Below, one piece after another: positions 1-12,806 of a stretch of DNA of 64,000 bases. Position 1 is the first letter of the stretch; each line of letters opens with the position of its first letter. Source of the DNA: Plasmodium malariae (Eukaryota; Apicomplexa; Aconoidasida; Haemosporida; Plasmodiidae); contig NC_041788.1 of assembly GCF_900090045.1 (NCBI RefSeq), positions 1,798,001 through 1,862,000 of the forward strand. Reading direction: 5' to 3'. The notes under the pieces were generated by a model. The model ran no database searches and had not been told where the DNA came from. It was given only the letters and a program-made list of their open reading frames with translations. The position numbers and the translations under genes are program-made.

Positions 1-545
1 AAGTAAACGAACAAGTAAATATATGCATATTTATGTATTAATTTATATTTGTATGTATATATATATGTATGCATATATCCTTTGTACTTCTCCATTATCA
101 CTTTTTATATTTCTTTTTTTCCTTTTTTCATTTTAAATATTTTTAATAAATTTTTATACGAAAAACTGACTCTAAGAAGCAATTACAGCTATAATAAAAA
201 ACCTCAAATATATATCTTCATATAACAAAAAAAAATAATTTCATTATAATTATGAAAATAATATAAATTAATAATATATGTAAAAGCAATGAAATTGAAC
301 GAAACAATGTATATAATTTGTGAACAATACAAATATATATAATATGAATACAACATCCAAAGAGGTACATACCGATTATGTGTAAGTCTTATAAGATAAA
401 TTATAAATACATACTGTATTGGTATATTAAAAATTTTCAATATCCACAATATATATGAGTAAACATTCAAGAAAAAAAAAAAATTTTAACTTATGATAAT
501 TATAATTACAAAAATATAGAAAGCCATTATTTAAATATCAAGTTG
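1..545. other. AT-rich intergenic sequence
   Basis: No gene is supported here. The stretch is AT-rich with short A and T runs and lies downstream of the minus-strand eIF2B epsilon gene, so it probably holds its 3' untranslated region. Confidence 0.6.
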
Positions 546-3468
546 TTATTCTTCTGATAGCCATTCCGCAAAGGCTTTTAGACGTTTATTATTTGTCAGG
601 TAATCGTCTGACTCGTTTTTGTTTATCCATCTGTGCACAAAAAAAAAAATAAAAATAAAATATACATATATATATATACATACATACATATATACACACA
701 TATATATACGTATATATACGTGTATGTATATATGTGCGTCCATGTACATATGTCATTTTAATAAGCAGAATACAAAACAACACAGGGGAGATGACGCGTA
801 CATGTATTTATTTACTACTTATTCATTCTATCGTTCTTTAATTCTTTGTTGTTTCTTTTTTTTATTTATTTTTTTATTTTTTTTTTTTAACATACTCATT
901 AAAGTAGTTAAATTCAAATATGTCTGAGTGGTAGATATATTCAAAAGCGCCGCATAATTTGTCTGGTCCATATATGCTGTTTTTTACATTATCTTTTAAA
1001 TACTGTTTTTTGGAATAATTCAATATTAAGCCATATACTGTTTCATAATATAACTGATCATCTAAAAGGAACGAAGAAAATAGTAAGTCTAATTTAACGT
1101 TATCAAAATTATCTACCCATGTATTTTTATCAAATTCTAATTTATTCATAAAGTCCCAAACAATAGGAAAAAATGATATAATAATATCTAAATCTGTGTA
1201 ATTTAAAGAAAGTCTAAAACTTTTCATTTCTAAAATTTTATGACTCATAAATTGGGGTTTCTCAATAGCTTCTTTGCATAATAAAGATATTTCGTTTGAA
1301 AAAGTTAATTTTTCATTTTCTATATTTATTTTATTAAAATGGTTATTTACATCATTTAAATTTAAAGAATTCATACTGTTAGATTCGTCTTCCTTATCAC
1401 TAACATTGGTATCACTTAGTGATGTATAAATTTTTGATGTAGAATATATGGACTCTTCTTCAGTGTCTTGTTCTGAATCATATTCTGAGGAACTTGGGAT
1501 TTTTAATTTTATATAATTTTCCACATTGCCAATTAACGAAAATAGCCTTAACTGGTCATCTGTGTATTTTGTCTTTACTACATAATTACTTATTTCAAAT
1601 GGCTCTGAATTAAAAATATTACATTCGTTGTTTTCAAATGTGCTATCTTTCTCTTCTTTTTCTGCACTCACATCTTTCTTTTTATTTTCTATGTACATAT
1701 TTTCCTCTTCTTTTTGCGTATTCACATATTCCTCTTCCTTTTCTGCGTAAACCTGTTCCTTGTCCTTTTTCGGATCCTTTTCTCCCTTAACTTTATTAGC
1801 ATCTATCTCTTCCCCCCGCTCAACACATAAATCGCTGATTACGGCTTTATTATATGTCTCATTTGGAATTTCGATGAAGGTATTATCCTCCCTTTCTACT
1901 TTTACCGAGATGTGCTCTTGTTGAATGGTATGTTCCGTACTGTTAAGCTCAATGCTTCTTTTTTTTGACCATCCATTTAAAGTATCATCCTCTATATTTT
2001 TTTTCTCTAGCTTCAATTTATCCTTGAGATATTTATAAATACTTAGTCGGGTATATTTATCTATTTTGACATCGGATGGTATATGCATATTTCTACCAAT
2101 AACACAACATTCATCAATAAAAACATTATCATTTATAATAGTATTTTCACTAATATATGAACTAAGAATAATTACATTGTCTTTTATAATTGAATTTTTC
2201 CCTATAATACTATTTGTAATTTTAACGTTTTTTCCAATTTTACAATTTTTACATATAACTGAGTTTTCGATGGTAGAGTTTTCTAATATTTCAGTATAGC
2301 TTTCTATTAATACAATTTTTAATAATTTACACGTATCATTAATAGTAGCACTTTTTGATTTATATAGACCAGGTTCCGAGAAAATAATCTTCGGAAAATC
2401 TGGAAGAAGATGATTAGCATTTGACAAGAACGGATGAATATTTCTTTCAATTAATGTTTTAAAGAATTTAAAATAAATTCTAAAATCTGATAATGTCGTA
2501 ATAATTTGATTACATTCTGTATAATTATAATCATTATTTAATTCGTGTACATATATTTCTTCTATTTTTATTTCTTGTTTCAATATATTATATATAAAAT
2601 CTTTACGCATACATTGATAATCAAAATTATCTTCAAAAAGTTTGAAAACTTGTGGTGTTATAATAAAAATGTTTGGTAATACTAAATCGTATGAAATTAT
2701 TATCGAATTTGTAGATGTGTTTAAATTAAAAGAACCTAAGTTCAATTCCTTATTATCACCTATTTTTAACTGGGGTAACTTTTCATCCCTTTTCAAGGTT
2801 TTTTTATCCTTTGTATTTACTTCATCAAATATTTCATTAGTTATTATTAAATAATTTTTATTTTTTAACGATTCAAATAATAAAAGTTTGAAAGTAAAAT
2901 TATCATAAGCAATTACAAAATCATCGTTAAGTGATTTATTTTCATCTGTACAATGAGATAATATAAGTGTCATAATTTGGTTCTTACATTTTTCTTTATT
3001 TGTAAAATGAGCCTTAATTATTTCCTTTATATTTGCGATTGGAATAGTATCAGAAAGTAATAATAAAACGTCATTATAAATTTCTACACATGTTTTAAAA
3101 TCTCTTAATACATCTCCTAATGTTTTTATTTTTTTGTTCATTTTTATAATTTCGATATCTAAATCATGATATTTTTTTTTGCATCTCTGGAGATTCTCTA
3201 TATACTTTAACAATTCTTTTTCATGATGAGTAACTACAATATATATTTTCTTAATATTGTTTTGCCTGAAGAAATGCAACTGATAATCAATTAAGCAAAC
3301 ACCATTTAGTGGTAAAAAAAACCTTAAGCTTTCAGTTGTTAACGGTTCATATATTTCATCGAAATTGTTTTCTATTAACAAGCCTATCAAGCTTTTCTTC
3401 TCTTCATCATAACATAAGTTAAAATCTACTTCCTTTTTCATTTTTCCTACAAATTCACACAAGTTCAT
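546..3468 (-). CDS. Translation initiation factor eIF2B, epsilon (catalytic GEF) subunit
   Basis: Catalytic subunit of the cytosolic guanine-nucleotide exchange factor that recharges eIF2 with GTP. Two exons: 3468-896 and 630-546. The donor gives GA and the acceptor A TGG, joining in phase to read NEWINKNESDDYL. The protein is about 885 residues. The N-terminal third is a nucleotidyltransferase-like (pyrophosphorylase) domain, with features such as FLPLNGVCLIDYQLHFF. It is followed by left-handed beta-helix hexapeptide repeats (IENSVICKNCKIGKNVKI, IINDNVFIDECCVIGRN). A long Lys/Glu/Ser-rich insertion follows, then a C-terminal W2-type helical domain ending in the aromatic/acidic FAEWLSEE, which in the family contacts eIF2. 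Ordinary epsilon subunits are about 700 residues, so the acidic linker accounts for the extra length. The family call is secure; the intron is inferred from splice sites and restoration of the W2 end. Confidence 0.9.
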
Positions 3469-3611
3469 ACGTGCTTTTCATTAATATTGAGATAAAGAGA
3501 GGGGTTGATTCTGTTGTGTAATTTACTTTTTGCCTTTCTGCAATTTTCAAGTTATCTCTAATGTGACTTCTAATTCGAATTCTACTTCCCCTTCTACTTC
3601 TATTCCTTTTT

Positions 3612-3642
<31 letters not shown>

Positions 3643-4321
3643 ATCTTTTTCTCCTTGCGGTATTTCACTTTCATGCAATTGCCTGGTTCACTTACTGTTA
3701 CACCTCTTATTTTTATTTTTAACACATATATTTCTATTTTGTTTATTTTTTAAAACCTTTTCTACAGGCATATTAATCGCGGATAGCGTTTATATCACTG
3801 CAATTCAGTCCTTTTTTTCTTTTATTATTACTTCTAAAAATTGTTCTCAATTTTTTATATTTTTGCAAACAATTCTGTTCAGTACGTCAAAATAGGTATG
3901 TATATTATTTATCCTTTTATATAGATATATGTATGTATATATGTATGTATTTATGTATTTATGTATGTATGTATTTATGTATGTACGTATGTATGTATAT
4001 ATGTATGTACGTATGTATGTATTTATGTATGTATTTATGTATGTATGTATTTATGTACGTATGTATATATATATGTATGTACGTATGTATGTATATATGT
4101 ATGTACGTATGTATGTATATATGTATGAACGTATGTATGTATATATGTATGTACGTATGTATGTATTTATGTATGCACGTATGTATGTATTTATGTATGT
4201 TCGTATGTATGTGTACATATATATATCGTACATGTATGCATAAAGGGGGAAAAGGGCTTTTTTTTACGTAAAAAATAATTGAAGGGGATTGAGAAAATGC
4301 TATATTTTGAACGTATATAAA
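3469..4321. other. Upstream region of eIF2B epsilon with a tetranucleotide array
   Basis: No convincing gene. 3500-3900 is pyrimidine-rich and probably 5' untranslated or promoter sequence of the minus-strand eIF2B epsilon gene. The rest is the ATGT-type array listed separately. Confidence 0.5.
3927..4213. repeat. (ATGT)n-type microsatellite with interruptions
   Basis: Nearly 290 bases built from ATGT with regular ATAT, TTAT and ACGT variants. It stays open in three or more frames as Met-Tyr-Val type peptides, a by-product of the 4-base period. Confidence 0.9.
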
Positions 4322-4456
4322 ATGACATTAAAAATTATTAAATTTTTGAAAACCTCATGTTGTAATTTACTCGAAAAAACAAATTATGTGTTATTTAAGA
4401 ATATACGAAAAATATATAAATACGAACTGGAATTAAAAGAATGCCAACAAAGATGA
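4322..4456 (+). CDS. Possible small ORF, 44 residues, unknown
   Basis: A single open frame from ATG to TGA encodes a basic 44-residue peptide starting MTLKIIKFLKTSCCNLLEK and ending ELKECQQR. Its composition is less AT-driven than the surroundings. It lies on the plus strand between two minus-strand genes. I recognise no family, and there is no splice, signal or membrane evidence. It could be a short mitochondrial or ribosomal accessory protein, or chance. Low confidence. Confidence 0.22.
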   Translation: MTLKIIKFLKTSCCNLLEKTNYVLFKNIRKIYKYELELKECQQR

Positions 4457-5152
4457 AAAATATAAAAGTAATTTTATTCATTAGAATGTATTCGTGGTAC
4501 ATGTATTCAAATGTACATACAAATATATATATAATATATTTATACATTAGTATATATAACATTTTTTAAGGGAATTCACATCAAGAATAACTCATAAATA
4601 ATTCAAATATTGCTACAAATATAGCGCTTTATACATTATTTAAAAAATGAAAAAAATATATAACTTGGGAAAGAAAGAGGTACACAAACTTAAAATGTAT
4701 TATAATATATTAGAGCACATTCCCTAACCACATCAATGGTTAATGTGAAGAGGACTAAGAAAAAAAAAGAAATTTACTTATAAGTAATAGTTTAATAAAA
4801 ATTAAAAAAAAAAAAAAAAACATATTTTTTATTGGTCTATATGTAAATACAATTTAAGCAAAAAATATTAGTTGTAATCTTCAAAGAAAAAAAAAAAAAA
4901 AAAAGAGCGGTGAAGAGAATTCTTCATTTAATATATAAATTTTTTTACACCTATGCATATATATTATATATTTTATGCATATGATTGGAAAAATGGCAAA
5001 AAAAAAAAAAAAAAATATTCTTTTTTATAAACAAAAAATATGTATATTATACGATTAGCACATAGGTTTATAACACTTCAGTAGCATTAAAAATATGTTA
5101 ATAGAGCATTTAATTTTAAATAAAGTACAAGTATTTTTTATTAGTTAAAAAA
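4457..5152. other. AT-rich intergenic sequence with poly-A tracts
   Basis: Homopolymer A tracts (near 4805, 4887, 4997) and no coding-like frame. Probably 3' sequence of the minus-strand gene at 5153-5870. Confidence 0.5.
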
Positions 5153-5870
5153 TCATTCATTCTTTTGGTTTTGTAAATTTTGAAACCACCTTGGGTCTCT
5201 TAACCACGAAGGTTTGTTTATAATGTAAGGAATATTTTTCATAGCTGGTGTATCTTCCTTTATATGTTTATATAACTCATTTCTACAATCTTCTAATTCA
5301 AAAAGTAGATTTTGGCATATACCTAATTGTTCTATTTCTTCCCTACAAGAGAGAAGCAAAAGAAAAGTGATGATGAAAAAAAAAAAAAACAAAAAAAAAG
5401 AACATTATCACATATAATATTTTAATGTATACACAATATTACTATAAGTATGCGTATACAGAAGTTAACTGCATGTACTCTAAGATACGACATTCTTAAA
5501 TGTAATATATGTGTGTATAAAAGCAGCTATTTTTTCATATTCTCATATTTGTGTATATATGTAGGTATATCTTTTTTTTAGAACTATAAGCCAGAATATA
5601 TATATATATTTATATAAATGCTTACTCGTTTAAGTAAGCGCACTCGTATCGATATTGCTTGGCTGAATTGTAACAACTCCAGTCCCGATTTTCGCTATTG
5701 GAATTGATTATTTTATTCGTATAAAAATCTGCTGCTTTCTTATTGGCCATGTGTCTTTTAGTTGTTATTCCCATAAGCAAAGTAATGTTAAAAAAGAAAC
5801 AACCATACACTAATTTTGCAGTTTTACTTAATTCACTCCAACCCTTTCTTAGCTGTTGAAACTTAAACAT
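5153..5870 (-). CDS. Conserved small membrane protein, possibly mitochondrial, unknown function
   Basis: Two exons, 5870-5626 and 5342-5153, join in phase at AAC GA|G GAA to read YLNEEEIEQLG. The product is about 144 residues. The N-terminus is basic (MFKFQQLRKGWSELSKTAK). One predicted membrane helix (LVYGCFFFNITLLMGIT, about residues 20-38) is followed by a hydrophilic region with paired cysteines: C-x10-C in CYNSAKQYRYEC and C-x9-C in CQNLLFELEDC. Twin-cysteine spacing after a single helix is seen in small mitochondrial inner-membrane and intermembrane-space proteins, so a respiratory-chain accessory role is a reasonable guess but unproved. I do not recognise the family. The conserved C-terminal end contains WLRDPRWFQNLQ. 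Confidence 0.7.
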
Positions 5871-7135
5871 TTTTAGTTGGCAATTTTCTTTTTAATTTTA
5901 CAAAAAATTATTCACAACAATTTTGTAAAGATTAGTATACGTTTAATTCAACTATTGAAGGCTATATATGTTTTTTACAAATGCTGTTCAAATTGTAAGC
6001 CTACTTTAAATGTATTAAATTCCTTATACAACGAAAAATTTTTATACCTTTTTTATGTGCTAAACACTATTAAATGCCAGGGCATAAATATAATCCAATG
6101 TGTAAATATATAAATGTACAATTATATATATATACAATTATATAAATATACTATTGTATAAATATACAAATGTACAGAATGTACATATGAACAAATATAC
6201 AAATGTACATATATACAAATATACAAATGTACATATATACAAATATACAAATGTGCATATATACAAATATACAAATGTGCATATATACAAATATACAAAT
6301 GTACGCTTATATAAAATTGAATAAATAGGTCAATATTGAAGTGTATAAATATATATATAACTACAGAGAAAAATATATGTTGTACATTTTTTTTTTTTCT
6401 TTCTTCCCGGCTTTTTTTTTCAATTTATGAAATGTTGAAAAAAAGAAAAAATAATATAATGAGAGAATGAGAAAATGTAGAAGTAAACAACTTTAAACAT
6501 TAATTATTTTTCTTCCTAATATCAGTGTATATTCTATCCTGAAATTTTGTTCTTTATGCCATGAGAATTCTTTTCTATTATTATTCGCATATTTACATGA
6601 TATTTTTGGATTTGAGTTTTTATGACATTTTAGATCATTATAAATTGTATTTATTCTACGTAATACTTTTCACAAATTTAATTTGTCGTTTCAACATGTA
6701 TTTATTATGCGTATATGCATGGTCATATATTTATTTTTTCACCTTCTTTGTAGTTCTTAATTTTTTAATTGAACTAAACATAAGCAGTGCCTGCTAACTT
6801 TTGTGCATTACTATATATATGCAATACTGAGTATAGTAGATACATACTTAAATGGTAGAAGCTGTACCTACATATGAGAAATAGGATTTAGTGTAAAATA
6901 TCAATATTTTTTTTTTTTTTTTCACCCGCCCCCCTTAATTGTTCTAATTTTTACCTTCATTTTTGGTATATGCCATATATAAATGCTTATGTGCACGCAA
7001 ATACACATACGTCCAGACGCATATCCATATATATATGTACATATATGTATATGAATGTCTATATGTACATGTAGGTATGTGTAGTGAATTACCCCAAGTT
7101 TAGTATATAGGAAAAGAGAATTTGGGAAAGCTAAA
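5871..7135. other. Divergent intergenic region
   Basis: Separates the minus-strand gene at 5153-5870 from PIG-O on the plus strand, so it should hold both promoters. It contains a minisatellite (listed separately), poly-T tracts near 6390 and 6910, and no supported gene. The open frame at 6561-6797 is hydrophobic AT-driven sequence without family resemblance. Confidence 0.5.
6180..6303. repeat. 24-bp minisatellite
   Basis: Direct repeats of about 24 bases with core ATACAAATGTACATATATAC, roughly five copies, differing mainly by GTACAT versus GTGCAT. In the divergent promoter upstream of PIG-O. Confidence 0.8.
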
Positions 7136-10100
7136 ATGAAGGAGAAATCGAAGTACCATTTATTTGGCAATTTTTTAACCAATCATTTGTTAATATTTTT
7201 CATGATTTTACTGATAAATGTGTTGTTATATTTTTCATTTATTAACGGATTTTTATTTCCAAGAGAAGGAATTGTAAACAAGTCCGAAAATTTAGAAATT
7301 TTTAGTAGAAAAGTGTTCGGTGATGAATATATAGAATTTTTAAAGAAAAAAAAACATGTACATTCAATAATAAATGCACCATACAATAGAATAATAATTC
7401 TATTAATAGATTCTCTTAGGTTTGATTTTGCTCTTTACGACCCAAATTATAGTAAAGAAAAGGAAAAGGATGAAACTCTTAGTGGACAAGAGAAGCAAAA
7501 AGATGAAGTCAAGTATTTTCTAAATAATATGCTGAATTTACATAATATATTGAAAAATGAAAAGAAAAACTCTAGATTATTTAGATTTGAAGCGGATGCA
7601 CCTACTGTAACTACGTCAAGATTAAAATCTATGTTGATTGGGACAATACCAAATTATATGGATTTAAATGAGAATTTTAGTCCAAATGAAAATATACAAG
7701 ATAATTTTGTTGAGCAACTTCATTCAAACAAGAAAACAATTATTGCCATTGGTGATGAAACTATTACAAAATTAACAAGAAATATAACTAAGAAATTAGT
7801 ATATGAAAGTTTTAATATGTTTGATTTATATTCTTTAGATATAAAATCAAAAAATCATTTTTATAAAGAATATTCTTTAAGTTATTGGGACATTATCTAT
7901 GTCCATATGTTAGGTGTTGATCATGTAGGACATGTGAAAAAGACAAATTCTAAAATAATGAAAAATGTAATAAAGAACTTTGATATCCTTATCCATGATA
8001 TAATTAAGAAAATAAAATTAGAACAAAAGCATAAAACACTTTTTGTAGTTTTTGGAGATCATGGTCAAATGGATTCAGGAGATCATGGTGGTTTTAGCGC
8101 AGATGAAATAGATAGTGCTTTATTCGTTTATTCTCCTCTGGGTTTTATGAATATGGATAAAAATATAGATAGTAAAAATTTAGTATTATATGATAGGGAA
8201 ATCTTGCATAGAAGTTCTTCCCCTTCTGATGCTTCTCTCGGTCCTGATAATAATACAAGAGGAAAAGAAAGCTACATAAGACATCATTCAGTTTTACGTA
8301 ATGCGCATAGGGATAAATCTTATTTTTACAATGTTAAGCATACAAAACAGATAAATTTAATTAGTACTCTATCATTTTTAATTGGTTCAACTGTGCCATT
8401 TTGCAATATAGGAAATGTTATTCTAGATATCCTTCCGAGTGCATATAAGACAAATACCATTATAAATATAGGAGAAAAAGATAACAAAAAAAAAAATACG
8501 CAAAGGTATAATAAAAATCAATCTAACATATACTATGATTTATTAGATTTACATTACATTGCTGAGTTAAATTATGCAAATCTTTGGCAAATAAATAGAT
8601 ATTTAAATGAATATGAAAAAAATTATACAGTAGATAAAAATGAGAATTATTTTCTTATTAAAAATGGTTGGAAACAAATAGAAGAAAAAAAATCGTGTTT
8701 TTTCAAACCTGATAAAGAGTTTATAGACAATGAAGAAATGTTAAATATTGAAAAAGAGTCATATATAGAATATATAAATAAAATGAGAAATTTAATGCAA
8801 ATTACTCAAAAGTATTTCTATTTTATTTTTAGTATAAAAAAAAAATCTTTTATAATTTTAAGTTTTGCAATATGTATTTTTTATTTTCTAATACTTAAGT
8901 TGTTTTATCATTATTCTAAGTTAAATTATTATCATAAATCCATTACAGCTAGTAGTCTAATTTTTATTCTAATATTTCTGTTTATTATAGTAATTACATT
9001 TGATTTTTTTAATGGAAACATATACATAATGTTGTTGCCATTTGTATTTTTATTCTTTCTAGTGTTCCATATATTTTCAAAAAATAAATATAAAGATATT
9101 TCCAGATTTTTTATTTATTCGAAATTAAGTCTAATATCCAATCTTTTTTTAGACGAAGACTTAATTACATTTAAGGGAATACAACACCAAGAAAGTGATT
9201 ATTTTCATAATTATAATAATAGAAAAGACATATACCAAAAAGGATCTAATAAAAAATTTTTTCAAAAATTTTTTGGTTTACTTAAGTGTTTATTAATTAT
9301 AATTAAAAGAAGCGCTTCAAAAAGTGCTAGTATTGTCTTTCCTAATATATTTCATAAGATATGTTGTTTTATTTCCATAGAAAAGAAATCAATTCAAATA
9401 ATTAAGAATAATAAATTTTTTATATTTGTTATTGTGTGGAGCTTATTTTTAATGTCCTTTAACTACATATATAGTGAGAATCATTTCATTCACCTCATAT
9501 TAATTGTTCATGTGCTCTCTTCCACACGAACGTGCGAACGCTATCTTTCCTATCAATTTTTTAGGTAACCACATATATGCAAATGCCACCATGCATGTAT
9601 ACATGTATATATGCGCATATATATATGCATTACGGGAAGACGAAAAAAGGCGAAGTGAATAAAAGATTTAAAATTATGTGTAGCACTCATTACACATATA
9701 TTCAGATATGTATATGTACATGCGCTTGTTTTATGTATTTATATTTTTATATGTATGCATGTATTTGTATCTTTATGCATGTGTGCATTCATATTTACAT
9801 TTATACATGTATGTATTTATTTTTCGTATTACTATGTTTCCTTTCTTTTTACCTTTTTCTTTTCAGGGAGCTGCTCCTTCTAGCCGCTTTAATAATCAAT
9901 ATGTCTGTCAGTTTTCTGCCTAGCTATTTTGTGCATGACAAGGAAAAATTATTTTTAAAAAGATCAGTTTTGAATATAGCACTGCCTATTACTTTTTATT
10001 TTTTTAGTATATTGTTAATAAATTGTAACATACACAAATTATTAAGGAAGAAAATAAAAACAACAATGATAGTAGGATGGACCATACAGTTCATTCTTGT

Positions 10101-11469
10101 TGTTTTATTTTTGCAAAAAATTAATGATCATCTTATATTTTGGTTTCCTCCAATTATTTATATATTGACCTTTTCACTAATTGCATTTGTTTTATTAAGA
10201 AAAAATAGCATAATAGAAAAAGAAAAAATAGAAGATTCCTATCAAAAGATTTATGAAGTTTCTATTAGTTTCTTTCTAATACTTATGTCTGCACTGCAGT
10301 TATCTCTTATTATATACAGTAATACGAATTTAAGTGTAATGGTATTTTTTTATATGACATTGTTATTTTTTTATTTCTATTTTATAAGTATGAACAATTC
10401 AAGAAAAAACCAAGATATAAATAACGTTAAACTTATGTGGATTCGGGAAAACAGAAACATAGATATGTTCATTAACTCAAAAGAAGAAATATATATAAAG
10501 GAAAAATTTACTGTGAATACATCGGTAAAAGAAAAGTTTTATCTTAAGCTTGAAGAACAAAGAGAAAGTATATTAGATAAATGTAATTACCTAAATCATT
10601 CAGATATTACACAAATTCAAGTTTATAAATTAATTAGAAATATTTCATTCTTTTATATTAATGAAACAGATTTTTATATATTGTCTTTTATACTTTTAAA
10701 ATATAGTTTTTTTTTAACGGGACAGAAATTTGTTTTTACTAATCTACCGTTAATTTCAGCATATATTGGTTTTAACAAATATGTTTGGCCGCTTAGTCAG
10801 ATATATATATTTATGCATGTTTTTTTTCCTATGTTATTTTCTTTTATATTCATCATTTACATTTTTAATTTAAGAAAGATAATGATTATGGAATCCTTTA
10901 ATGAGAAGGATTTTTATAATTTTTACTTTTATCCATTATTCAATTTTTTGTTTAAGTAAGTAAAATGTCGGATGCATCAACAAAACTAAATGCCCAATTG
11001 GATGAATTATCTTTAGATACCTTACATATGCACACTGGAAATACGTATGAACATGTGCGTGCATACATACTTACGTAACTATAATACACATTTTTTTTTT
11101 TTTTTTTAATTTCCTTTTTTTTTTTTTGTCAGGGGCTTCTTCTTGCTTTGTGTAAAGTGCGTTACGTCTCTGTGGGTCGCTTTTTATTTGGATTTTCACA
11201 TTATGGTAAAAATATCACTAAAAAAAATTGGAATAATAATAAGAAAAAATGTTAATAAAATATATATGCGTACATATTTACAGGAAGATACATGCAATCG
11301 TATTACATACACAGCTCACAATACATTTTTTTTTTTTTTTTTTTATGGTTTTTTTCAGCTACACGACTATTTTTTACCGAATTATTTTTATTTGTCTTCT
11401 ATAGTTATAACTTATACTGTTCTTTCTATGATTATTTTATTAATAACCAAGAGTATATTTTTAAGATAA
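7136..11469 (+). CDS. PIGO: GPI ethanolamine phosphate transferase 3 (PIG-O/GPI13-like)
   Basis: ER membrane enzyme that adds ethanolamine phosphate to the third mannose of the GPI precursor, the bridge to GPI-anchored surface proteins. Four exons: 7136-9564, 9867-10955, 11133-11205 and 11359-11469, about 1233 residues. All joins keep phase (AG|G GAG; AA|G GGC; ATG|CTA). One N-terminal helix precedes a lumenal alkaline-phosphatase-like domain. This carries the metal-site motif IIILLIDSLRFDFAL (Asp 92), the nucleophile region APTVTTSRLKSM, HMLGVDHVGH and VFGDHGQMDSGDHGG. A multi-span C-terminal half follows. The 153-nt third intron has no in-frame stop, so retention would also be readable. PIG-G/GPI7 shares these motifs and is the main alternative; synteny recalled from P. 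falciparum favours PIG-O. Confidence 0.88.
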
Positions 11470-11820
11470 TCATTCATTTTCACAAGGATAAAATATTTTT
11501 TTCATTGTGTCTTCTTTGTTAAGTGGCTCCCAGTTTCTATCCTTTTGCATAAAGGGGAAAAAAAAGGAAAAATTAATTAAGACAATTATAAATAAAAAAA
11601 AAAAAAACTTGCCCAGTTGCTCCATAAATATAAATGGTGGTAAATAAATTAATGTATTTAATATGTGGATATTACATATGTATATGACTACACTTCTTTC
11701 TATTTCTTTCTATTTCTTTCTATTTCTTTCCATTTCTTTTCCTTTCTTTTCATTAATTTTCTTTTTTTTTCTATCACTTAATAACACTTCCCTAATGGTA
11801 TCTTTTTTTTAAATATTTTC
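11470..11820. other. Intergenic region with 10-bp direct repeats
   Basis: Lies between the convergent PIG-O and SET-domain genes. Around 11693-11740 there are four copies of a 10-base CTATTTCTTT-like unit. No gene seen. Confidence 0.6.
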
Positions 11821-12806
11821 TTAACTTTTTTTTTTTTTTTTTTTTGATTTAGGAATCACAATTTTTAAATTATATTTATATGTATCGTTTGCTGTCATTT
11901 TAGAGTGCATTATTTTTTTATTTGAACAAATCTTGTTGTTTTTCTTCCGTATATAATATACACACGAATTCATATAATTATATGAATATGCATAACAGCA
12001 TATGTACATTTCGAGCGAATAGTTGTTAATCTTTCTTAGTTTTTATTTTTTTAACTTTTGATACTTCTTTTAATCTATAAGTATATATATATGACTAGCT
12101 TACCCTCCACCAACATTGTCCATACGAGATAAATATTTCTTCATTTTTCTGTATATCCCTTTGAGCACGAAATATCATAATTTGACTTGAAACAACTGTT
12201 TCCTATTGTCGTAAAAATATACAAAAGTTGTAAGTACAGGCATTATATAGAAATGTAAACGAATTACCATAAAAAAAAAAAAAAAAAAAAAATTAAATTA
12301 ATGAATGGAGATAATGTAAAAAATGAAGAAGTTAAAGTGTGTTGCTTCAAAAGCTATCAGATAATATGAAAGAATAAAACAGTAAATATATTAATGTTCA
12401 CCTTTTCTTTATTTATTCGAGCAATATGAACAAATGCATTCGGTGAATTGGAGTGATTATATAAAATACCATAACCTAAGGGGAAGAGTTTATAATTTGC
12501 GGTTTCGTCTTTTTTTGTCAAAATTTGAACAATTTGTTTATTCATATTCTGTTCTTTCTTTTCAAATAAATAATTTATTAATTTTTTTGGTATATCTTCA
12601 TTTTCTATTTTTACAGTAGGACAAATTTCAATAATTTCATTTCTTTTTATTTTACTTAACGAAAATATGCCTAATCCATTGTAGTCAGAACGCCCAATGT
12701 ACACTCTTTTATGCAAGTCATTAAAATTTATTTCCTCCTTTTTTAAAATGTTTGTTAGTGCATTCCTTGCAAAATAATTATGAAATATTCTTTTGAAAAC
12801 AATCAT
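11821..12806 (-). CDS. SET-domain protein (putative lysine methyltransferase)
   Basis: Exon 1 (12806-12402) and exon 2 (12202-12104) join in phase as INKEK|ETVVSSQ. They complete a compact SET fold: substrate/cofactor region GRSDYNGLGIFSLSKIKRNEIIE, the pseudoknot motif LGYGILYNHSNSPNA (Asn-His for SAM binding) and the C-terminal motif RAQRDIQKNEEIFISYG (catalytic Tyr). The domain fills almost the whole protein, with no pre-SET, PHD or other module. After TGGTGGAGG comes a strong donor GTAAGC. A third exon from about 11943 to 11821 would add a basic tail ending in poly-Lys, giving about 208 residues. Without that splice the protein ends after two more codons at 12095. The substrate is unknown. 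The SET call is solid; the last exon is inference. Confidence 0.78.

Noticed and set aside
3929..4271. Open frames of Met-Tyr-Val-Cys peptides on both strands
   Set aside because: They arise from the (ATGT)n array, whose period keeps several frames open; no start context or non-repetitive flank supports a protein.
11206..11358. Treating the third PIG-O intron as coding because it has no stop
   Set aside because: It has a GTAAAA donor and a T-rich CAG acceptor, and its translation includes a Phe run from poly-T; splicing is more likely, though retention cannot be excluded.
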